DNA from: Owenia fusiformis
Lineage: Eukaryota; Annelida; Polychaeta; Sabellida; Oweniidae
Reading direction: 5' to 3'
Length of the DNA: 64,000 nucleotides
NCBI GenBank assembly: GCA_903813345.2
Contig: CAIIXF020000005.1
Coordinates: 40,589,394-40,653,393 of the forward strand
Below are positions 57,345 to 64,000 of this stretch, in pieces (position 1 is the first letter of the stretch; each line of letters opens with the position of its first letter). The notes under the pieces were generated by a model that saw nothing but the letters and a program-made list of their open reading frames with translations, made no database searches and was not told where the DNA came from. A program made the translations under genes and the position numbers.

Positions 57345-60300
57345 TTAGGTATCAGCCACTTTATGTATTTTGTTTATTCTGTTGATGAAAGCATTCTCCT
57401 TCTCCCGTAATTTTCCAGCAACTTCAGTCTGAAAAATAAGTTAAACTATGAGGAGAAAGGGTTAAGATTTTCATTTTTTCATTTATTGTATTTATTTGTT
57501 GGTGAAGATTAAATTGGATCTCATCTATTTAAGCCGTATATACAGTTAATGTCTTGCTCAGACAAACCAAAAAGTTATCTACCTAGATCCATTAATTAAT
57601 GAATCAAATGCTGTCATTTTCAAGAAGGTACACAGCTGACCTATAAATGCCCTGGGTAAAATATATGTCTATCTTTTACAAAATGTATGAAACTTAGGTG
57701 TCATAATATTTTGAAGAACTGATATATAGAGGATATCCTATGATTTATGAGTGATATGATTTTTATCCATGAATGGATATGATATCTGCACGAGCGAGCG
57801 TAGCGAGAGAGTGTAGATATCAATATCTATGAGTGGATTAAAATCATATCACGAGTAAATCATAGGATGTTCTTTTTATTCCATAGTTAAAGTCATCATC
57901 AGAATCGTCGGAAATTAAGTTATTTAATTCGAATTTTCCAAACGATCCAGCGATGTTGACACTTAGCTTCGTTTTGAGTCTGAAGTAGCAAAAATCCATA
58001 AACCATCGCATACGGCGCCATATGTCATGGCTAAAAACCGTATGCTATGGTTAAGTGAAAATTTGTCAAAAATATCATATTTTACCACTGATTACAAAAA
58101 TACCGTTTTTATTTTCACATGTTATCCTATGAATATCATGCTAACTATGGAATAAATAGAGATTATCCTATATGAGGTTCAGGATATTGGGATTATCCCG
58201 AGGCAAATATAATATATTTGCCCGAGGGCCACAGGTCCCGAGGGAAAATATATTATATTGGCCAAGGGATAATCCCAATATCCTGAACCGACTATAGGAT
58301 AATATGTTTATCCCATACCAATCTTGGTCATCTGGTTCACATTGTTCAATTGTGGAAATATTTTAGAATATTCATGTCCAGTTTTGTTTTCTCGGCCGTG
58401 GGCGGATTTTCCTGTTCTCTCAAATATTCCCACATTTATTTTCCCAAATTTCTGATTGATTAAGTTGATGCTCCTTCTCTTTTTCAAACCATCAAACAGA
58501 TCCCGATTGTCTGTGTTTTCTCCATTGTCGTTTACAGTCATTACGCGAACGTTACAAATTATGAACAAATATGCGAGTAGCGATTGTGACGTAGCCGGCA
58601 GATATACTATATCTGCCCGCTCGGAGCGGGACGTAAAGCTATATCTGCCCGCCGATGAAAATATAAGTTTTTACAAACCGGCTTTATGTACCTGTAACAC
58701 GTCCAAGTATGGGATAAACATGTTTATCCTATGCCAAGTAGAGTTTTAGGGAGATAAGTTGGTAAGATATATCCCGTATCCTGATTTTGAGGTTTCCATA
58801 TCCTGAACCTCCATATCTCCCGCCATATCTCCCGCTCCAGGGCATATCTTCCCGCTTCGAAATTTTTTTTTTAAAAATAAGAAAAATTGAAAAAAAAGAA
58901 AAAATGTGAAAATAATTTAAAAAAATAAAAAATAGAAAAAAAATTGAAAAAAAATTGAAAAATGTGAAAAAAATGAAAAAATAAAATAAAATTGAAAGAA
59001 AATTAGAAAACTCTACTTGGTAGCAGTTATGTACGGTCGGTTTGGATATCGGGTTCATCCCTCGTGAGATATGCACATCTACCTTCGGTCCCTATGGTCC
59101 CTCAGGTAGATATGCATATCTCCCTCTGGATAAACCCCATATCCAAAACCTCCCAGTACATAACCCTTATGTATTCCATACCTGATGAGGTTAGAAAATT
59201 AGAAAACTCTACTTGGTAGCAGTTATGTACGGTCGGTTTGGATATCGGGTTCATCCCTCGTGAGATATGCACATCTACCTTCGGTCCCTATGGTCCCTCA
59301 GGTAGATATGCATATCTCCCTCTGGATAAACCCCATATCCAAAACCTCCCAGTACATAACCCTTATGTATTCCATACCTGATGAGGTTTCAGGGACATAT
59401 CAATGGGGAATATATTCCATATCCGGGCAAATATTTTTCGTATGTCCCGCGCTCCAACGGAGCTCCGGGACATATAAATCGTATGTCCCGCTCAAAAAAA
59501 AATTTTTGAAAAAATTTGAAAAATAAATTCTGGAAAAAAAATTGAAAATAAAAATTTGAAAAAAAATTGTGGAAAAAAATTATGTAAAAAATATATTTAT
59601 TCCATCCAAAGGAAAGAGATCCCAATTTACTATGCTCCATTTGGAGGTTAGGGTGTTAAACTATATTGTTTCAAAGTAGGGATTAAAAATCTGAAAACCT
59701 CACCATTGTGATAAGGACCAACAAGACACACAGTGATAAATATCGCACTTTGAAGAGCAAACTGGCCACCATGCAATTTACCCAGCAAGGCCAAAACCTA
59801 ATCAGACCTTGGCACTAGTCTGCTCTTGCATCTGTAAACATTTCAAGTTGACAAGGTTAGCGGATTTCCTGCAATTTTGATGACAAGAATTTATTTGTAG
59901 TCTTGAACTTTGGGAAAATTTAGATAACATTGTTTGTGACCTAATTTGATGACCTTCGACCTTGAAAATTTCACTTTTTCAGACCTCAGTAGGTGTTTTG
60001 TAATTAAGCTGACCTAAATTTAAATCCAAAATATCAATTTAGAAAATCAAATTTTTGACCTGTTCAAGGTCACTGAAGGTCAACGAAAGGTCAAATCTGA
60101 AATCTAAGGTCAGATTTGAACTTCTGAGAACTTGTAGATGTTTTAAAAAAAAAAATTTGGTCAATTTGGAGCAAGTTGAAAAATTCAAAATGGCCGCCAA
60201 ATTGAAAAATTCAAAATGGCCACCATGTAATTCAGCCAGCATGCCCAAAACCTAATCAGATCTTGGCAATAGTCTGCTCTTGCATCTGTAAAAATTTCAA

Positions 60301-63300
60301 GTTGAATGGATAAGTGGTTTTCCTGGAATTTTGATGACAAGATTTGTTGAAAAATTCAAAATGGCCGCCACGTAGTTTACCCAGCATGCCCTAAACCTAT
60401 TCAGATCTTGGCACTAGTCTGCTATTGCATGTGTAAAAACTTCAAGTTGAACAGGTTAGCGGTTTTCTTGGAATTTTGATGACAAGAATTGATTTGTAGT
60501 CTCAAACTTTGAGAAACTTGGATAACATCATTTGTGACCTAGTTTAATAACCTTGACCTTCGACCTTGAAAATTTAACTTTTTCAAACCTCAGTAGGTGT
60601 TTTGTAATTAAGCTGACCTAAATTGAAATCCAAAATATCAATTTAGAAAATCAATTTTTTTGACCTTTTCAAGGTCACTGAAGGTGAATGAAAGGTCAAA
60701 TCTAAAATCTAAGGTCAGATTCGAACTTCTGAGAACTTGTAGATGTTTTTAAAAAATTGAAAAATTCAAAATGGCCACCATGTAATTCAGCCAGCATACC
60801 CAAAATCTAATCAGATCTTGGCAATAGTCTGCTCTTGCATCTGTAAAAATTTCAAGTTGAACGGATAAGTGGTTTTCCTGGAATTTTGATGACAAGATTT
60901 GTTGAAAAATTCAAAATGGCCGCCACGTAGTTTACCCAGCATGCCCTTAACCTAATCAGATCTTGGTACTAGTCTGCTCTTGCATCTGTAAAAATTTCAA
61001 GTTGAACAGGTAAGCAGTTATCCTGGAAATTTGATGACAAGATTTGGTTTATGTCCCGCCCGCCCGCACGCCCGCCCGCACGACCGCACGCCCGCCCGCC
61101 CGCCCGCCCAACAGCACAAGACGACGACAATATAGCACTTTTTCAAAGTGCGATAAAAAACATTTAAATGATCATTGCACTTTATGTCAGTTCAATGTCA
61201 AGGAAGTGGTGATGTTCTTTGTGCAATTACTTGGTCCGATAACACACTAAAGTAAAACTCAACTTACTGTAAGACCACCAAACAGTTGTGAGGCAACTGA
61301 ATCCATTATGCTTTTAATTTCATCTGGAGTAACAGTGGCAAGGAGATCTTGTAGTTTGCCATCATCAGGGCCACCTTCTGCTCCAGTGGTCTCTCCCCCT
61401 TCAGCAGCCCCTGGTTCGCCATCTAGTGGTGTCACTGATCCTTGTTCAGTCTGGAATGGATTATATACAGTACAATGTGCTTTCATTTGTGCCTGTTAGA
61501 GCCTATGAGTAAAGCTGTAACTGCATGTAAGTACATTTTGCAGTCACTTGTAGTAATAATGAGGAAAAATAATTGAAACGCAGGCATTGTATTCACTATT
61601 CGTTGTATTCTATGATCAATTTCAAGACTAGGTTCATTGAAATATTTAGATCCTTTAATTCAAAATCCTTATGGGATGTTCATTGTTCTAAATCATTATG
61701 GACTGTTTTCAGTATTAAGAAACTACTGTTCTTGTTACTATTAATTTTTGTATCTGTTTGCATGTGGTGACAAAATGCCTCATTGGGCTTACCATGGCAG
61801 TGGGAGGTGGTGTAGGCTGAGTGATATATGTGTCATACATCTCTTCACTGACTCCCTCATCCAGGGGTGGGGGCCATGGCATAGTACATGGCAGCGCCAC
61901 CTCAATCTCAAGCTGAAATCAAACATCAATGTTATAGTTTATTTGTATTATGAGGTTATAATGTAAAAATAATTGTAACTGCAGAAAAAAATCTCAATTT
62001 AATGGTTAAAGTTTTCAATAAACAATCATAATGAGAGAGATTTGGGTGAAGTTAGAGCTTATAAGAAGACATGAGTAAATTGTTGGTAGTGAAAAAAAGA
62101 GTCTTAAATCAAATGATGTTTTTATTATCTGAAAGCGCAGTGAACATTTACAGATAATTTGATATATATGCCATTGTAATGACATCAGACAGTCAATAAA
62201 AGATATGTATGAGTAACTACAAGCTAGCAGCAATCTCCTTTTCATTCAAAATCTTTTTTGGCAAACTATGTGAAAGCATGGCCAGGATTTCCCCATTTCA
62301 TGTATATGCTTATTCAAAAAGTACCATTTTATTGAATTTTGAGCAATCTTATTATTTTGTACAGAATACAGTTCTTACATCTGTTCCTATGATCTCCTCA
62401 GCTTGTGTTGTGGTGAACATGAACTCATATAACTTGTAGTGTTGAAATAGACTGAAAGAAAAGAGAAACAGCATTGTGATTATATAAGCAAATAGTTCAT
62501 CCAGAACAAAGCTTTGCATATTCAAGGAATCAAGGTACAAGATTAGAAACTGTTTTGCCCAAGATGCAATTTTACCTTACTTTAACTTTATAACGCAATT
62601 TATTCATATTCTTATTTTTAATAATCATAAAATAAACAGACTACATGCGAATCTCAAGATATCTGCCCAACAGTTGGGTCACACTAAATACAAAATGAGC
62701 TAGAATGTGTATAAATAAATAAAAACAAAAGTAAAAGATCAATAATATTTATGTCGCATAGAGTGCCTGATTGCCCCTTTAATAATCAGCATTAATGCAC
62801 TAAAAATGTAAAAGCTAATTGAGCGTTGAACTCACCTAGAATAAAGGTATTCATTGAGAGTAGCTGCTTGTGAAATATCAAAGAAGTTCAACCCTCCAGT
62901 CTCCTCAGGGCTCTCTTGCCCAATGCCAACCAACATCTTTTTGTATTCACATATGTTTTCTACCACTGTCAGATGCCTCTCTGAAAATATATGTATGTTG
63001 CTTTGAGATATAATGAAACTTTTTTGGGATGATTCTAGTCGTAGATGATTTAAATCTTTTAAAGAGAAACTCAGAGGGTGAGGATTTTTATTAATTTTTC
63101 TAATAATTTTTCGAATATCCTTATTCATATTTATCCTAGCCTTTACTACTTACCTTTTATGTTCTCCAGCAGAGTGTGGACTACAGTAAACATGCCAGAG
63201 AGTTGCTGGATTGTGAATTTCTGTTCCCTGCCCCACCATATTGCTGATACACAGTAGTCTAGTATTGCAGCTTCTTTCAGATCAATCTCATAGTTTGGCA

Positions 63301-63323
63301 GATCCAATATCTCAACTAGTTTT
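57345..63323 (-). CDS. CLAMP/DUF4464 ciliary protein, CABCOCO1-like (5' part outside window)
   Basis: Exons in coding order: 63323-63154, 62980-62836, 62451-62379, 61912-61793, 61450-61268 (or from 61492, also in frame), 57428-57345 (stop TAA 57347-57345). Phases agree at every join, giving about 257 residues. The first three exons form the CLAMP domain: AILDYCVSAIWWGREQKFT, FTVVHTLLENIKERHL, GLNFFDISQAATLNEYLY and SLFQHYKLYEFMFTTTQAEE. Then come a Pro-rich linker (PWPPPLDEGVSEEMYDTYI), an acidic Gly/Glu-rich stretch and a short C-terminal helix (VAGKLREKENAFINRINKIH). The domain is that of Chlamydomonas C1a-32 relatives. The GG.NFF..QA and FQHYKLYEF blocks favour CABCOCO1 (C10orf107) over its relative CFAP119, from memory. 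A role in motile cilia is inferred. The first exon starts with a split codon and needs an upstream exon; none is visible to 64000. Confidence 0.75.
57729..57870. mobile_element. Hairpin element with AGCGAGCGTAGCGAGAG centre, CLAMP gene last intron
   Basis: ATCCTATGATTTA.GAGTGATATGATTTT and AAAATCATATCACGAGTAAATCATAGGAT are inverted arms. Inner arms GATATCTGCAC and GTGTAGATATC enclose CGAGCGAGCGTAGCGAGAGA. A related but shorter structure is at 7205-7350. Confidence 0.88.
58155..58310. mobile_element. Hairpin element with GAGGGCCACAGGTCCCGAGGG centre
   Basis: GATTATCCTATATGAGGTTC and GAACCGACTATAGGATAAT are the outer arms. GGATATTGGGATTATCCC/GGGATAATCCCAATATCC and AAATATAATATATTTGCCCG/GGGAAAATATATTATATTGG are the inner arms. 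Its central sequence resembles those at 28637-28774 and 59001-59392. Confidence 0.88.
59001..59392. repeat. Tandem duplication (196 bp) of a hairpin element
   Basis: AATTAGAAAACTCTACTTGG begins at 59001 and 59197, and the two units look identical throughout. Each contains a hairpin TTATGTAC..GGATAT..GATATGCACATCTACCT / AGGTAGATATGCATATCTCC..ATATCC..GTACATAA around GGTCCCTATGGTCCCTC. Purine-rich A/GAAAA tracts flank it (58860-59010 and 59490-59600). Confidence 0.9.
59721..61157. mobile_element. TATCGCACTTTGAAA-terminated repeat, copy 2 (in CLAMP gene last intron)
   Basis: It starts AACAAGACACACAGTGATAA-ATATCGCACTTTGAAGAGC and ends GCACTTTTTCAAAGTGCGATA. It has three successive modules of TGACCTTCGACCTTGAAAAT ... 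TCAAGGTCACTGAAGGT ... TTCAAAATGGCC.CC ... AATCAGATCTTGGCA.TAGTC, then a CCCGCCCGCACG tract (61057-61108). It is therefore longer than the copy at 38278-39177 through internal module duplication. Confidence 0.9.
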
Positions 63324-63348
63324 CTGGAAGTTAAATCAATAAAATAAA

Positions 63349-63655
63349 AACAAGACACACAGTGATAAATATCGCACTTTGAAGAGCAAACTGGCCACCA
63401 TGCAATTTACCCAGCATGGCCAAAACCTAATCAGACCTTGGCACTAGTCTGCTCTTGCATCTGTAAACATTTCAAGTTGACAAGGTTAGCAGTTTTCCTG
63501 CAATTTTGATGACAAGAATTTATTTGTAGTCTTGAACTTTGGAAAATTTAGATAACATTGTTTGTGACCTAATTTGATGACCTTCGACCTTGAAAATTTC
63601 ACTTTTTCAGACCTCAGTAGGTGTTTTGTAATTAAGCTGACCTAAATTTAAGGTA
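63349..63655. mobile_element. TATCGCACTTTGAAA-terminated repeat, truncated copy 3
   Basis: ACAAGACACACAGTGATAAATATCG starts 22 bp upstream (in CLAMP-gene sense) of the AG acceptor at 63324-63325. The copy is nearly identical to 59723-60020 and breaks off at 63655 after GCTGACCTAAATTTA, losing the 3' modules and the right terminus. Confidence 0.88.
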
Positions 63656-63708
63656 CAGCTGGAAAGTAACATTTTGGTAAAAAATTGCTATACCAGCTGC
63701 ATGTTATT

Positions 63709-64000
63709 TTCTGGTACAAAATAAAGTATGAAGACATGTGTCAATTGCCTTGCTTTATTCAGGAAAGTATCATTACATTGTCTTCTTTAAGAATATCTAG
63801 TAGGCGTTCAAAGGGAACTCCAGGGAATTGTGATATTTCACACTTCCTGTTTTTCCAAATTTTCTTTCAAAGTTTCCAGACAACACAGGAGCTACCATTG
63901 ACCTGTTTCCAGGTTTACTAAAAGTAGAAAGTGTTATGATACTTTCCTGAAAAAAGCAAGGAAATACACATATGCCTTCCTACTTTATTATGTACCAGAA
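63709..64000. mobile_element. Foldback element reaching the window edge
   Basis: TTCTGGTACAAAATAAAGTA (63709) is matched by TACTTTATTATGTACCAGAA ending at 64000. The arms continue for about 67 bp (GCCTTGCTTTATTCAGGAAAGTATCATTACA against TGTTATGATACTTTCCTGAAAAAAGCAAGG, each written in part). A relative of the right arm lies at 5998-6030. A short open stretch in the loop (FPGVPFERLLDILKED on the - strand) was tested as an upstream CLAMP exon, but its donor phase does not fit. Confidence 0.8.

Noticed and set aside
58860-59600. 115- and 83-codon Phe/Lys-rich ORFs
   Set aside because: They are translations of A/G-rich GAAAAAA tracts and the duplicated hairpin, and are not protein-like.
63770-63850. 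Candidate upstream exon of the CLAMP gene (FPGVPFERLLDILKED on - strand)
   Set aside because: The only possible donor (AAT|GTAATG) is phase 0, while the next exon needs an incoming phase of 2. The sequence lies inside a foldback element.

Overview
The window is animal nuclear DNA. It is AT-rich, the genes have many small exons with GT..AG introns, and dispersed and foldback repeats fill most introns and intergenic gaps. The gene set (an enlarged DUF4062-NACHT-TPR family, POMK, GATD3/ES1, a ciliary CLAMP-domain protein) and the repeat style (GTCCGTCC tracts, mariner-type MITEs, ATGGCCGCC-rich repeats) fit a marine invertebrate such as a hemichordate, amphioxus or lophotrochozoan. The species cannot be fixed from the sequence alone.

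Layout. 1-3417 (+): last four exons of a DUF4062-NACHT-TPR type protein (gene A). 6204-20184 (+): a complete tandem paralogue (gene B). I assembled its 22 exons by hand; every splice phase matches and the product is 1024 aa. Two of its exons are tandemly amplified: the DUF4062 exon has two truncated extra copies (143 bp period), and the Walker B exon has eight truncated extra copies (118 bp period). 24741-26006 (+): a two-exon seven-TM protein I do not recognise. 31775-34115: a foldback repeat with a 5'-truncated non-LTR retrotransposon (reverse transcriptase) in its loop. 34842-40205 (-): POMK, three exons, 341 aa. 41001-46340: a 5.3 kb near-palindrome with arms of about 2 kb and a decayed coding relic in the loop. 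47362-56149 (+): GATD3/ES1, eight exons, 257 aa, with a mitochondrial presequence. 57345-63323 (-): six 3' exons of a CLAMP/DUF4464 ciliary protein (CABCOCO1-like), whose 5' end lies beyond the window.

The genes do not look like one functional unit. A and B are tandem duplicates of a STAND NTPase family, and B starts with an N-myristoylation signal. POMK (secretory pathway), GATD3 (mitochondrial) and the CLAMP protein (axonemal) look like ordinary syntenic neighbours. The most unusual content is the exon amplification inside gene B and the density and nesting of inverted-repeat elements. Several of these carry motifs resembling nuclear-receptor or YY1 sites. No rRNA, tRNA, CRISPR or operon-like structure was seen. 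Exon joins rest on reading frame, splice signals and remembered family sequence, without transcript evidence.
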